Source: Companilactobacillus alimentarius DSM 20249
Lineage (GTDB): Bacteria > Bacillota > Bacilli > Lactobacillales > Lactobacillaceae
Assembly: GCF_002849895.1 (NCBI RefSeq)
Contig: NZ_CP018867.1
Span: 1,674,001-1,738,000, forward strand
DNA: 64,000 nt
Reading direction: 5' to 3'
Below the pieces are notes generated by a model. It had not been told where the DNA came from, ran no database searches, and was given only the letters and a program-made list of their open reading frames with translations. This document shows positions 34,876-44,126 of the stretch, one piece after another. The translations under genes and the position numbers were made by a program. How positions within the stretch are numbered: position 1 is the first letter of the stretch; every line of letters starts with the position of its first letter.

Positions 34876-36063
34876 ATGGCACACATTTTAGTACTAGGCG
34901 CTGGCTATGGTGGCTTGAGAGCTGCCCGTGACTTAGCCAAAAGCACTCCCGCAGGAACACAAATTGATTTAATTGATAAAAGTGATAAGCATGTTGAAAA
35001 AACAGCTTTGCATACTATTGCAGCCGGAACTAACAGACCTGATGCAGTAAGTTTTGAGATCCGTTCAGTCTTACCTTCAAATGTTAACTTCATCAAGGCA
35101 ACTGTTTCAAAACTAGATTTAGACAACAAGACAGTTGAGTTCTCTGACCACGAAGCAATCAAATATGATTACATTGTTGTTTCTCTTGGCTTTCGTTCCG
35201 AAGACTTCGGGCTTGAAGGTGCAAGTGAAAATGCCTTAATCCTTCAAGATCTAGAAACAGCTAAAAATATCTATAAGAAAATCAACGAACATATCGCTAA
35301 TTACAAAGAATCCCAAGATCCTAAAGATTTAAGTATCATTGTTTGTGGTGCTGGATTTACTGGAGTTGAAATCCTTGGTGAATTAGTCGATACAGTCAAG
35401 ATCCTCAAAGCTAAATATGACGTTCCAGAAATTAAAGTAACTTGCCTAGAGATGGCAACAAGAATTCTACCAATGTTTGATGAGAATCTTGCTAGTTATG
35501 CGGTTGAATATCTAGACAAGAATGGCATTAATCTTTTGACTGGTGCCAAGATCAAGAAAATTGAAAAACAAGCTGTCGTTTATATGGACGGTGACACCGA
35601 AAAACGTGTCGAAGGAAGTACAATTCTTTGGACCGTTGGTGTCAGTGGTAGTGATGTTATCAAGAGTTCTGGTATTGATGCCAAGAGAAATCGTGTCATG
35701 ACGACTCAATTCCTTAACCTTGAAGCTCACCCAGAAGCTTACTTTATTGGTGATGATTCAGCTATTATTCCTAAAGGCGAAAAACGTCCTTATCCAACGA
35801 CTGGCCAATTGGCAACTGCCGAAGGAGCTGGAGCTGCATTCAATATTGCCGCAGCCTTAAACGGCAAGGATTTGAAGCCATTCGTTTATAAATCAATGGG
35901 TACTGTCGCATCCTTAGGTCAAAATCACGGAATTGCTGAAATTACTGGCAAGAATCTTAAATTCAAAGGCTCAGTAGCTTCTCTATTGAAGCACCTTTCA
36001 GCTGATCGTGGAATCATGGAAATTGCTGGTTTGAAGACAGCGATTAGAAAAGGAACTATTTAA
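34876..36063 (+). CDS. ndh: Type II NADH dehydrogenase (NDH-2)
   Basis: 395 residues. Two Rossmann motifs: HILVLGAGYGGLRAARDL (FAD) and IIVCGAGFTGVEILGEL (NADH). TILWTVGVSGS and YFIGDDSAI are family signatures, and LKFKGSVASLLKHL lies in the C-terminal membrane-association region. It passes electrons from NADH to menaquinone without pumping protons and would feed cytochrome bd. The 3' end is duplicated 721 bases downstream. Start after AGAAGGAGAAGG. Confidence 0.9.
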   Translation: MAHILVLGAGYGGLRAARDLAKSTPAGTQIDLIDKSDKHVEKTALHTIAAGTNRPDAVSFEIRSVLPSNVNFIKATVSKLDLDNKTVEFSDHEAIKYDYIVVSLGFRSEDFGLEGASENALILQDLETAKNIYKKINEHIANYKESQDPKDLSIIVCGAGFTGVEILGELVDTVKILKAKYDVPEIKVTCLEMATRILPMFDENLASYAVEYLDKNGINLLTGAKIKKIEKQAVVYMDGDTEKRVEGSTILWTVGVSGSDVIKSSGIDAKRNRVMTTQFLNLEAHPEAYFIGDDSAIIPKGEKRPYPTTGQLATAEGAGAAFNIAAALNGKDLKPFVYKSMGTVASLGQNHGIAEITGKNLKFKGSVASLLKHLSADRGIMEIAGLKTAIRKGTI

Positions 36064-36138
36064 AAAATAATATTTAAAATGTTCACATAAAAATGAGTTC
36101 GGTAATCATATGTTGATTATCGAACTCATTTTTTATGT
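36016..36138 (+). repeat. Direct repeat copy A: ndh 3' end with terminator
   Basis: About 123 bases including the last 15 ndh codons and the RGYAAYCA-type terminator (36091-36136: TGAGTTCGGTAATCA/TGATTATCGAACTCA). It repeats at 36737-36859 with three mismatches. Confidence 0.9.
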
Positions 36139-36281
36139 GCGAACCCACGCACCCCATGAGGTTCATCAGTAAATAATTTCATCACTTCCATTAGCTTTTA
36201 CCTGTATTGTAGAAAAAACAAACGTATGTTCTCTAAAGCTGTTAGAAAGCTGATTAAAATTAGTCGAAAGTTAGTTATAGT

Positions 36282-36421
36282 CATGCTATAATGTAGATAG
36301 AAAAAGGAAGTCCTGCTGGAACAGGGCTTCCCGTGTAGAGCCGCTTAAGACGGTGGCAAAGTTTAATAATAGATTAAATAATTCGTTAGCCCTGCCAAAA
36401 GCTAAGACGGATTATTTTTTT
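36282..36421 (+). ncRNA. Predicted antitoxin RNA of type I TA locus
   Basis: An extended -10 box TGCTATAAT (36284-36292) starts a short convergent RNA with a 5' hairpin (GGAAGTCCTG/CAGGGCTTCC, about 36307-36332). It ends in a stem AATAAT-CGT/ACG-ATTATT followed by T8 (about 36378-36421). Its 3' end overlaps the 3' end of the toxin mRNA antisense, as in Fst/Lpt-type and holin-like-toxin loci. Confidence 0.65.
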
Positions 36422-36516
36422 TGCTGACTTTTGATCAGCTCAACAATTAATGCGATTAAGGCTACGATAAACGTACCGAAAGCCAGCATTAATTGTAAAG
36501 CGTCCGCAACGGACAC
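36412..36516 (-). CDS. Type I toxin, holin-like small hydrophobic peptide
   Basis: 34 residues from GTG, which lies 8 bases after AAAGGAG. The sequence VSVADALQLMLAFGT followed by FIVALIALIVELIKSQQ and a Lys tail is a single membrane helix with a short basic C terminus. This is the pattern of the putative holin-like/Fst-type toxins of lactobacilli. A minus-strand TATAAT (36620-36625) gives a ~100-base 5' leader with a TTAAGGCGGTGGC motif also present in the antisense RNA. Toxicity is inferred from family resemblance. Confidence 0.75.
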   Translation of the reverse strand: MSVADALQLMLAFGTFIVALIALIVELIKSQQKK

Positions 36517-36661
36517 TTAGGCTACTCCTTTCGTTAGGATTTATGGGCTTTAAAGGTTTAACACCATAGCACCACCTCCGATCGGAAATAGCCACCGCCT
36601 TAACTTCTCTACTTGATCCATTATACAGGGAATACAATTGTTTTAGAAACATATTTTTAAG

Positions 36662-36784
36662 CAATGGGTTAAGGCAGAAGGTCTATTCGAAGGATCAACT
36701 ATACTAGGTATAGCTTTGGATAATCCGCAGAATGTTATGGAAATTGCCGATTTGAAGACAGCGATTAGAAAAGGAACTATTTAA
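36662..36784 (+). pseudogene. Gene remnant fused in frame to ndh tail copy
   Basis: An open frame without a start codon reads VKAEGLFEGSTILGIALDNPQNV and then runs in frame into the duplicated ndh tail, MEIADLKTAIRKGTI. The first part resembles a GyrI/AraC-effector-binding domain (GI-LDNP motif), so it looks like the end of a lost gene recombined with ndh. The match is by eye only. Confidence 0.45.
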
Positions 36785-36859
36785 AAAATAATATTTAAAA
36801 TGTTCACATAAAAATGAGTTCGGTAATCATATGTTGATTATCGAACTCATTTTTTACGT
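36737..36859 (+). repeat. Direct repeat copy B
   Basis: Near-identical to 36016-36138 (offset 721). It carries a second copy of the terminator (36812-36856). The TA locus lies between the two copies. Confidence 0.9.
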
Positions 36860-36928
36860 CCCTATTTTTTGATTTAAAAAACGCCTAATAATATACTTAC
36901 CAATGAATAAACCCAAGAGGTGTTAATC

Positions 36929-37693
36929 ATGGCAATTAAAAAGAATCAAATTTGTGCGATTTGTGGAAATCGTTTTACACTTACGGAAGGACTATTTCTA
37001 AGGGATTTAAGTGATCTCTTACAAGAACAAGTTTTAAAAACAAATAGTTATGCGAAAGAGTCATCCTTTATCTGCTTGAAAGATCTACAGAAATTACGCA
37101 TTTCCAGAATGCAGACGATTATCGACAAAGACCAAGAAATTGATCACCAAATGAGTGATAAATTGAAAAAAGAACTCGCAAAAGATACTTATGTTATCAA
37201 AAATATCAACGATACCGTTTATGGCAAAAGAACTAAGGGTCAAAGAATGGCTGATGCTGTGGCTAAATTTGGTGGTAGCTGGGGATTCATCATCACCTTT
37301 ATCATCATTTTAATAGTATGGATGACGGTCAATATAGTACATCTCTTTGGCATTAATTTTGATCCCTATCCATTTATACTACTGAACTTATTTTTGAGCT
37401 GTGTGGCTGCCATACAGGCTCCTATCATTATGATGAGTCAAAATAGACAAGCCGATCGGGATCGCTTTGATTCTGAAAACGATTATCGCACAAATACTAA
37501 ATCAGAAATGGAAATTAGAATCCTCCATGAAAAATTAGATCAACTAAACGAAGTTCAATGGCCCCATATCTTGGATATTCAAAAGATGCAAATTGAAGTT
37601 TTAAGTGAAATCGAAAATGAAATTCAATCCTTAAAAGCTGAGAACAAGCCTAAAAGAGAGCGTAATACTAGACACCCTCACAGTAAGGAATGA
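36929..37693 (+). CDS. DUF1003 family membrane protein
   Basis: 254 residues. An N-terminal zinc-finger-like CAICG and a helical segment precede the DUF1003 core GKRTKGQRMADAVAKFGGSWGFI, two membrane helices (about 125-150 and 160-180), and the QNRQADRDRFDSENDY signature. A C-terminal coiled tail ends with basic HPHSKE. The function is unknown. Start after AAGAGGTGTTAATC. Confidence 0.85.
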   Translation: MAIKKNQICAICGNRFTLTEGLFLRDLSDLLQEQVLKTNSYAKESSFICLKDLQKLRISRMQTIIDKDQEIDHQMSDKLKKELAKDTYVIKNINDTVYGKRTKGQRMADAVAKFGGSWGFIITFIIILIVWMTVNIVHLFGINFDPYPFILLNLFLSCVAAIQAPIIMMSQNRQADRDRFDSENDYRTNTKSEMEIRILHEKLDQLNEVQWPHILDIQKMQIEVLSEIENEIQSLKAENKPKRERNTRHPHSKE

Positions 37694-37747
37694 AACAAAA
37701 GCGCAGTGCATTATATCTTCAAAAGATTAATGCATTGCGCTTTTGTT
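37693..37747. terminator. Bidirectional terminator
   Basis: Stem AACAAAAGCGCA-TGCAT/ATGCA-TGCGCTTTTGTT, with A and T tracts, between convergent DUF1003 and amt. Confidence 0.85.
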
Positions 37748-37748
37748 T

Positions 37749-38921
37749 TTACTTAATAATTCTTTTCACACCGACATCATTTTTAAATAGTTTACTCAAA
37801 ATCGTAATAATTATAATAGATAAAACAGATACAAACACAATTGTAAAGATTGTTCCAGTGAACTGTAAGCCTAATAGTTTCAACCCACCACCGTAAAACA
37901 AGCCATTCGTTATAACGGTACTATTCACTGATTTGGTGGCAAATAATCCCACTGAAAGTGAACCAATAATTCCGCCGACTCCGTGACATCCAAATATATC
38001 TAGATAATCATTCAAATGCAATTTATACTTCAAATAATTCATAAAATAAAAACTACCAATGGCCGTTATTATACCAATAATAAAACTACCAAAAACTGTC
38101 ACATATCCTGCTCCTGGGGTAATGCCGACTAAGCCACAAATACTCCCCGTACAGATTCCACTAATGCTTACCTTCGATTTAAATATATCTTCCAAAACAA
38201 CCCAAGTCATCAAAGCCGAACAAGCTGCTACTGTCGTGGTAAAGAATGCGTTGATAGCTTGCGTATTCAATCGTAAAGCACTGCCAGCATTAAACCCATA
38301 CCAGCCAATCCATAACAAAACCGTACCCATCAAAATCCACATCGAATTCCCCTTTGCCTGTTCGTTGTTGTATTCATAGGGTTTTCGTAAAGTAATTGCT
38401 AAAATCATTGCCGTTATTCCTGCATCAATATGAATCACCGTTCCCCCGGCAAAATCTAGTACGCCTAATTTTGCTAAGAAACCGCTGGCTGACCAGACAG
38501 TATGTGCTAATGGATAATAAATTAGTAAAGACCAACAAACGACAAATAATATAATAAATTTAATTCTAGCTCGACTAGCCACTGCTCCTAAGAACAATGC
38601 TGGCGTCAAAATCGCAAACATCATTTGAAACAGAAGATAAATTGAGTTTGGTAAACCTGTTGTTCCATAAGTAGACGATAAGTCTATACCATTTAGGAAT
38701 AAATGCTTAAAATTCCCAATTATTCCTAAAAAATTACCTTCAAAAGAAACTGAAAATCCAACTACTATCCACAATAGTCCTGCTAAGCCAAACATCAGAA
38801 AGCTATTGAAAAGAATCCGATTAACATCTTTCTGTGGTACGAAACCACTGTAAAATACGGCAATCCCTGGAACCATTATCCAGACCAATATAATTGCAAC
38901 AATCATAAAATTTAAGTTCAT
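37749..38921 (-). CDS. amt: Ammonium transporter (Amt/MEP/Rh)
   Basis: 390 residues, eleven membrane helices. Amt features: FYSGFVPQKDVNRILFNSF, the twin-His pore region (DFAGGTVIHIDAG and the later GCHGVGGIIG), and GWYGFNAGSAL. It moves ammonium across the membrane. Unusually no glnK (PII) gene lies next to it. The ATG at 38921 is preferred to the upstream GTG. Confidence 0.9.
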   Translation of the reverse strand: MNLNFMIVAIILVWIMVPGIAVFYSGFVPQKDVNRILFNSFLMFGLAGLLWIVVGFSVSFEGNFLGIIGNFKHLFLNGIDLSSTYGTTGLPNSIYLLFQMMFAILTPALFLGAVASRARIKFIILFVVCWSLLIYYPLAHTVWSASGFLAKLGVLDFAGGTVIHIDAGITAMILAITLRKPYEYNNEQAKGNSMWILMGTVLLWIGWYGFNAGSALRLNTQAINAFFTTTVAACSALMTWVVLEDIFKSKVSISGICTGSICGLVGITPGAGYVTVFGSFIIGIITAIGSFYFMNYLKYKLHLNDYLDIFGCHGVGGIIGSLSVGLFATKSVNSTVITNGLFYGGGLKLLGLQFTGTIFTIVFVSVLSIIIITILSKLFKNDVGVKRIIK

Positions 38922-39103
38922 TCTTATCACACTCTTTGTTTTTGATAGTTTTCTCTCTATAGTTTCAGTATTTTAGCCCTATCAATATTTCATGTATACC
39001 AATTGCACTTCAATTCGAGTGTTAAAATTTCTAATTACCATTTGAACAATTATAATAAAGTCATAATATAAAAGGATTTGTTTGATTTAAAAGGAGTCAA
39101 ATA

Positions 39104-41128
39104 ATGATGGGAAAGAAAAAATTATCATTATCTACTTTAGGTATGTTGATTACTCTTGGTATTGTTTACGGCGATATTGGCACCTCGCCACTTTATGTTA
39201 TGAATGCAATTATTAATGATGCTGGTTCTATAGATCAAGCTAAGCCTGAATACATCCTTGGCAGCGTCTCGTTGATTTTTTGGACCTTAATGCTCATTAC
39301 TACTATCAAATATGTCTTGATAGCTATGAAAGCTGACAATAATAACGAAGGTGGGATTTTTGCGCTCTACGCCTTAGTACGCTCCAAGGGGAAGTGGTTG
39401 ATCATACCAGCCTTAATTGGAGGCTCTGCCCTTTTAGCTGATGGAACCCTTACACCGGCAGTGACTGTCACCTCAGCCATTGAGGGCGTCAAAGGACAGC
39501 GTTTCGGCCAATTTATTTTTCCTAACGAACAACTAATTGTCTTAATTATCGTGACGATTATTCTATTAGTAGTTTTTATTATTCAAAAATTTGGTACCGA
39601 AAGAATTGGTCGCTCATTTGGACCTATCATGCTGATTTGGTTTAGCTTTATCGGCATTGCTGGATTATTGAATCTTCTTAATGATCCTAATGTGTTATTG
39701 GCAATTTCACCCGTCTACGCTTTAAAAGTTTTATTCAGTCCGGTAAATAAGGTTGGTATTTTCATTCTAGGCAGCGTCTTTTTGGCAACCACTGGTGCTG
39801 AAGCCTTATATTCTGATATGGGACAAGTTGGTAAGCATAATATCTACGCTACTTGGCCATTCGTTTATGCAATGCTTATGTTGAATTACTTTGGTCAAGC
39901 TGCTTGGGTCATTAACAATTATCAAAATGAACACTACGCTCACGTTTTCGGTCTTAATCCCTTTTATGAAATGCTACCAGGCAATTTTAAAATTTTTGCC
40001 ATCGTTATCGCTACATTAGCCGCTATCATCGCCTCGCAAGCCTTGATAACCGGATCTTTTACTCTAGTTGAGGAAGCCATCGGTCTCAAAATATTGCCAC
40101 GTTTAAGAGTTAAATTTCCAGGTAAATTTGAAAGCCAGCTTTACATTGGCACTATCAACTGGCTATTATGCGTTATAACGGTTAGTGTAGTTTGGGGCTT
40201 TGGCACTTCCGAGCATATGGAAGCCGCTTATGGACTGGCGATCACCTTAACCATGCTAATGACAACCATTCTCTTGCATCAATTTTTAATTATGAAAAAA
40301 CACCGCTACTTTGCTAATATTTTTATGATCCTATTCTTAGCTTTGGAAGGTTTATTCCTATTGTCCAGTCTAATTAAATTCATTCATGGCGGTTACATCA
40401 CCGTTATCATAACTATGGCAATCCTCTTTGTAATGATTATTTGGTACTTTGGCAATAAGCGCCGTGATGCTTATCTAGCTGAAAGTGAAAATGTTTCATT
40501 GCTTGACTATATTTCACAATTGGAAAAATTAAGTGCCGACTCTACTATTCCTACTTACGCCACTAACTTAGTCTATATGGTCAAATTAGGTGAGGATTAT
40601 ACTATTAAACGTTCCATCATCTATTCAATTTTGGACCAAGACCCCAAACGTGCTAAAGTTTATTGGTTCATTACCGTTAATCAGACCAGCGCACCTTACG
40701 AATGCAACTATACTATCGACATGATGCATACCAGAAATGTCGTAAATGTTCATTTAAATCTTGGTTTCAAGAAATCCCAACACGTTAATATTTACATTAG
40801 ACAAATCATCAATTCTTTAATTACTAATCACGTTATTGATGATCAAACTCCAACGTATTCAATGGTTCAAAAACGTCATGTTGGCTCTTTCAAATTCATT
40901 ATTCAAAATCAACAATTTCAAGACCTTGGCGCTCAGGAACAGATGAATGGCTTTGATCATCTATTAATCGGAGGTAGATTGCTTTTGCAAAGAATAACCA
41001 TCTCACCTTCGTTATGGTATGGTTTAGAGTTCAGTGATGTTGTCGAAGAAAAGGTTCCACTATTCTTAGGTAATCAAACTGATGAATATTTGACTCAAAA
41101 AGAAATTAAAAACGACGTTAAGAAATAA
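39104..41128 (+). CDS. kup: KUP family potassium transporter
   Basis: 674 residues. Twelve membrane helices in the first ~450 residues with [25 protein letters not shown] and [16 protein letters not shown] signatures, then a ~220-residue cytoplasmic domain. It imports K+ with H+. Start ATG after AAAAGGAG. A CGTTATAACG palindrome lies inside the gene (40171). Confidence 0.93.
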   Translation: MMGKKKLSLSTLGMLITLGIVYGDIGTSPLYVMNAIINDAGSIDQAKPEYILGSVSLIFWTLMLITTIKYVLIAMKADNNNEGGIFALYALVRSKGKWLIIPALIGGSALLADGTLTPAVTVTSAIEGVKGQRFGQFIFPNEQLIVLIIVTIILLVVFIIQKFGTERIGRSFGPIMLIWFSFIGIAGLLNLLNDPNVLLAISPVYALKVLFSPVNKVGIFILGSVFLATTGAEALYSDMGQVGKHNIYATWPFVYAMLMLNYFGQAAWVINNYQNEHYAHVFGLNPFYEMLPGNFKIFAIVIATLAAIIASQALITGSFTLVEEAIGLKILPRLRVKFPGKFESQLYIGTINWLLCVITVSVVWGFGTSEHMEAAYGLAITLTMLMTTILLHQFLIMKKHRYFANIFMILFLALEGLFLLSSLIKFIHGGYITVIITMAILFVMIIWYFGNKRRDAYLAESENVSLLDYISQLEKLSADSTIPTYATNLVYMVKLGEDYTIKRSIIYSILDQDPKRAKVYWFITVNQTSAPYECNYTIDMMHTRNVVNVHLNLGFKKSQHVNIYIRQIINSLITNHVIDDQTPTYSMVQKRHVGSFKFIIQNQQFQDLGAQEQMNGFDHLLIGGRLLLQRITISPSLWYGLEFSDVVEEKVPLFLGNQTDEYLTQKEIKNDVKK

Positions 41129-41200
41129 TCATAACGCCGTTACAGTAAAAATGAATTTGCAGTATAAATGCGGAACATAACATAACCTTTTGCGTCTAAA

Positions 41201-41243
41201 AAATGGACCAAGGTAATCAAAGTATGATTGCCTTGGTCCATTT
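41201..41243. terminator. Intrinsic terminator (RGYAAYCA-type stem)
   Basis: Stem AAATGGACCAAGG/CCTTGGTCCATTT with upper AATCA/TGATT, following kup. Confidence 0.8.
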
Positions 41244-41282
41244 GCCTTGTTGCTCGAAAACTGGCTATATTATGATTTCGTC

Positions 41283-41452
41283 AACTACCACTGACTAAAG
41301 TCAGTGGCTTGTAGGTAATACATAAACTTTCTATCTACCAGCTACAATTTGCATAGATACAGCTTTGCGTACCGTCACTTGACGAATACGTCTTACATGC
41401 TAATTACCAATGCCTTTTTAGTCCGCAAGTTGCCAAACGGACTTATTATTTA
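41283..41452 (-). ncRNA. Predicted omega-RNA (reRNA) of TnpB
   Basis: The ~170 bases after and overlapping the tnpB stop, read on the minus strand, contain several stems (for example GTCCGTTTGGCAACTTGCGGAC) and end with the right-end hairpin. In characterised TnpB systems this RNA guides cleavage using flanking DNA past the element end, here the sequence below position ~41283. Assigned by position and structure only. Confidence 0.55.
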
Positions 41453-42688
41453 CTGAGTTATGGTTAGTAGACCCTTGTTCAGTATATTTATAGCTGCATT
41501 ATGATCTCTGCTATGGTGAGTTTTACATACTGGACAATCCCATTGTCTATCAGATAAAGTCAATTTATTGTCACCACTCATGACGTGTCCACACGTGGAA
41601 CACGTCTGGGTGGTGTTTTTTGGATTGATTGCTATAAATGTCTTACCGTATAAATCAGCTTTATAAGTTAACATTGACAAAAAAGTTCTCCATCCAACGT
41701 CAGAGATTGACATCGCTAAAGCATGATTTTTTAATAAATTAGAACTTCTCAATTCTTCAGCTACTACTAAATCGTGGTTATTGATGAGTGTAGTAGATAA
41801 TTTATTCAAGAAGTTGTGACGTTGATTTTTAATCTTAGTACGTAATTGGGACACTAGTAGTCTTTGTTTCTGATAGTTTTTTGAAGTCCTAAGTTTTCTC
41901 TTTTCAGCCTTGGCACGAGTGCCTCGTCTAGATAGTATTCGTTGTTCTTTAGCTAATCTCTTTTTGACTCTTCGATAAAATCTCGGATTACTAAAGACAA
42001 TATTGTTACTAGTAGTTAAGAAATTCTCAGTATTCAAATCAATTCCGATACTTGTCCCAGTTTTAATCTTTTCTGGGACAAATGGAGTATCAGAGCCTAA
42101 TTGAAACGAAACAAAGTATCTGTTACAAGCATCCTTACTAACAGTGACGGTACCGATTCTTATGTCTGTCTTATGATCAAATATCCTTTTATGTTGTCCC
42201 TTTATTCTAAGTTTGCCAAGCTTTGGTATTTGAACGTGTTTGTTATCCAATAATCTAACTGAGCCGGAATAAATATTCATTTTAGATTTTTTATGATACT
42301 GGCAATTGGTCTGATATTTCTCAAAATATCCCTTCTTACGAAATTTTGGAACACCAGCTTTATGGACCTCTCGAAACATTTGCCAGGCCTTCAAATAATT
42401 TTGAACGGCATTAGCCTTAGCTAAACTATCAATTCTTTTGTCTTCCATATATTGGTAATGATTGGCTAATTCACGGATCTTTTTACGTCTTTTCAATTCA
42501 GCAATACGTGTTTGAACTATCTTTATTGGCAGTCCAATTTTGCTTAGATGATAGACTTTTTTATCTATTTCAACTAATTTATTATAAATGGTTCGACTGA
42601 TATTAGAATTTAATTTTATTAATTCCTTTTGCTTATAACTTGGGTAAATACGTACTTTAATTCCATAGTGATATTCAAGTTCAGACAT
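41450..42688 (-). CDS. tnpB: TnpB RNA-guided nuclease (IS605 OrfB)
   Basis: 412 residues from the chosen ATG. RuvC residues are visible: Asp in GIDLNTENF, Glu in VVAEELRSS and Asp in SRDHNAAINIL, with a zinc finger CSTCG...CPVC between them. The N-terminal HTH/wedge region YHYGIKVRIYPSYKQKELI is typical. All catalytic residues are intact, so it may be active as a nuclease. The open frame reaches 42763, and a TTG at 42697 also has a good ribosome site. Confidence 0.9.
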   Translation of the reverse strand: MSELEYHYGIKVRIYPSYKQKELIKLNSNISRTIYNKLVEIDKKVYHLSKIGLPIKIVQTRIAELKRRKKIRELANHYQYMEDKRIDSLAKANAVQNYLKAWQMFREVHKAGVPKFRKKGYFEKYQTNCQYHKKSKMNIYSGSVRLLDNKHVQIPKLGKLRIKGQHKRIFDHKTDIRIGTVTVSKDACNRYFVSFQLGSDTPFVPEKIKTGTSIGIDLNTENFLTTSNNIVFSNPRFYRRVKKRLAKEQRILSRRGTRAKAEKRKLRTSKNYQKQRLLVSQLRTKIKNQRHNFLNKLSTTLINNHDLVVAEELRSSNLLKNHALAMSISDVGWRTFLSMLTYKADLYGKTFIAINPKNTTQTCSTCGHVMSGDNKLTLSDRQWDCPVCKTHHSRDHNAAINILNKGLLTITQ

Positions 42689-42818
42689 TGACTTCAAATC
42701 ATTCACCACCTTTGTGGCATAAGTATACCAGAACGTACGTTCTGGTAGCAACAAAAAGGACAAAAAAGATGGCTATCCATCCCCCGACTAAAGTCAGGGG
42801 ATTTCCGCCAATTCTTTA

Positions 42819-43373
42819 TTAAACTACTTGAGCTCCTAAACAATTTTTGAAATGGTCCAAAGCCCACTCATGTCCCGGTTGATTAAAAGAAGCGACTCCA
42901 TTTTCATGGACGACAATTTTATAATTCAAATTGTAAGCATCAATTGCCGTATGCAGCACGCAGATATCTGTACAGACGCCTACCAAATGCAACGTATCAA
43001 CATTTCTTTCTCTTAAGCGCAGATCCAAATCAGTTCCTGCAAAGGCACTGTAACGCGTCTTATCGAATAATTTAACTTGCTCGCCATCGTTATATTTTTC
43101 GAACCAAGTCTTTATACTGCCATATAATTCTCGTCCCCAAGTGTTTCGCACATTGTGCGTTGGAAAAAGTTTACTTTCAGGGTGATAAGGATCATTTTTC
43201 TTATGCACGTCCGTTGGAAACCAGATCCAATCATTATTTTGATACATTTTTTCAGCCAAATCATAAATTGAACTTTCAATCTCTTGGCCCGGCTTGCCGC
43301 AAGTCAAAGCACCCTTGTCAGCAACAAAATCGTTCGTGTAATCAATAATCAGTAAAGCTTGGTGTGAAGACAT
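42819..43373 (-). CDS. pncA: Nicotinamidase/isochorismatase-family hydrolase
   Basis: 184 residues. Catalytic triad Asp11 (IIDYTNDF), Lys105 (FDKTRYSAF) and Cys138 (VGVCTDICV), with metal ligands in DVHKKNDPYHPES. It converts nicotinamide to nicotinate for NAD salvage. Its last codons abut the IS605 left end, which may replace the original terminator. Start after AGCAGGAAATACT. Confidence 0.88.
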   Translation of the reverse strand: MSSHQALLIIDYTNDFVADKGALTCGKPGQEIESSIYDLAEKMYQNNDWIWFPTDVHKKNDPYHPESKLFPTHNVRNTWGRELYGSIKTWFEKYNDGEQVKLFDKTRYSAFAGTDLDLRLRERNVDTLHLVGVCTDICVLHTAIDAYNLNYKIVVHENGVASFNQPGHEWALDHFKNCLGAQVV

Positions 43374-43522
43374 AGTATTTCCTGCTTTCTTCGTCAAATT
43401 TGTTTACAATTTGATTATTCAAAATTACTTTTGTGAAGTCAATTAATTCGACTAACCATAATCATTGATTCCCCGCAATCATGGTATAATTTCTCTAATC
43501 AATGGATTAGGGGCCTTAATAT

Positions 43523-44032
43523 ATGCATAAAAATTATCGTGAACCCATTAAAGTAAAATATCTTATTATTTCTATTATTGGTGTGATTATTTTTGCTACG
43601 GTTCTATCGTTCTTCACTTTAAAGACACCCACTCAAACGACCACATCACAATCAAAGGTTAATTACGTTAAGATCAAGCGTGGTCTTGACCACCAATTTA
43701 ATAGCAATGGAGATGTCGCTCAAATCAAGCAAGAGGACAATATTCACGACAAAAATGGTAAAAATCCTCATACAGTTATTATTGTTAAATTAACTGACAA
43801 ACAGACTCAAAAATACATCAAAACTACTTATGAAGCCGTACGAAACAATAAAGCTACTAATGATCAAAAACTCTATATTGCTTCGATTCAACATATCATC
43901 GCTACTCAAGCCAAGAAGTTGAAAAACAATAATGACGTTATCCAATTCGTCTATAAAGATGGCAAAAATTACGTCTTAGTTGCTAGTTCGCAAAAACATC
44001 GTAACCTAATTCCTTTAGTCAAAACTAATTAA
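43523..44032 (+). CDS. Membrane-anchored extracellular protein, unknown
   Basis: 169 residues. A basic N terminus and one membrane helix (about 11-33, VKYLIISIIGVIIFATVLSFF) are followed by a Thr/Ser linker and a ~120-residue basic outer domain. The domain has many Lys/Asn/Gln and ends LIPLVKTN. Probably a type II membrane protein. No family recognised. Between a weak upstream region and a strong terminator; monocistronic. Confidence 0.6.
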   Translation: MHKNYREPIKVKYLIISIIGVIIFATVLSFFTLKTPTQTTTSQSKVNYVKIKRGLDHQFNSNGDVAQIKQEDNIHDKNGKNPHTVIIVKLTDKQTQKYIKTTYEAVRNNKATNDQKLYIASIQHIIATQAKKLKNNNDVIQFVYKDGKNYVLVASSQKHRNLIPLVKTN

Positions 44033-44052
44033 CCTTGTAAAAAATTATCACC

Positions 44053-44105
44053 AAAAAGGGGTCAGTCTAGTAACCACGTTCATAGTTACTACACTGGCCC
44101 TTTTA
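44053..44105. terminator. Bidirectional terminator (RGYAAYCA-type stem)
   Basis: Stem AAAAGGG-CAGT-TAGTAAC/GTTACTA-ACTG-CCCTTTT between convergent genes. Confidence 0.85.
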
Positions 44106-44126
44106 TATTCACACGAAAGTATCCGC

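Larger units (their letters stand above)
41281..42812 (-). mobile_element. IS200/IS605-family element with tnpB only
   Basis: Both ends carry related hairpins: CCACTGACTAAAGTCAGTGG (41288-41307, right end after tnpB) and CCCC-GACT/AGTC-GGGG (42781-42800, left end). The right boundary is supported by the fossil at 53431, which shares GTCAACTAC before the sequences diverge. The left boundary is approximate, between about 42803 and 42818, at the pncA 3' end. No tnpA is present, so movement would need TnpA in trans. Confidence 0.75.

Noticed and set aside
36440..36664. 74-codon minus-strand ORF over the TA locus
   Set aside because: It overlaps the toxin in another frame, has no ribosome site and its sequence looks random; the 34-residue toxin fits better.
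41582..41607. parS-like CACACGTGGAACA
   Set aside because: Only about 11 of 16 positions match and it lies inside tnpB coding sequence at the zinc-finger codons.
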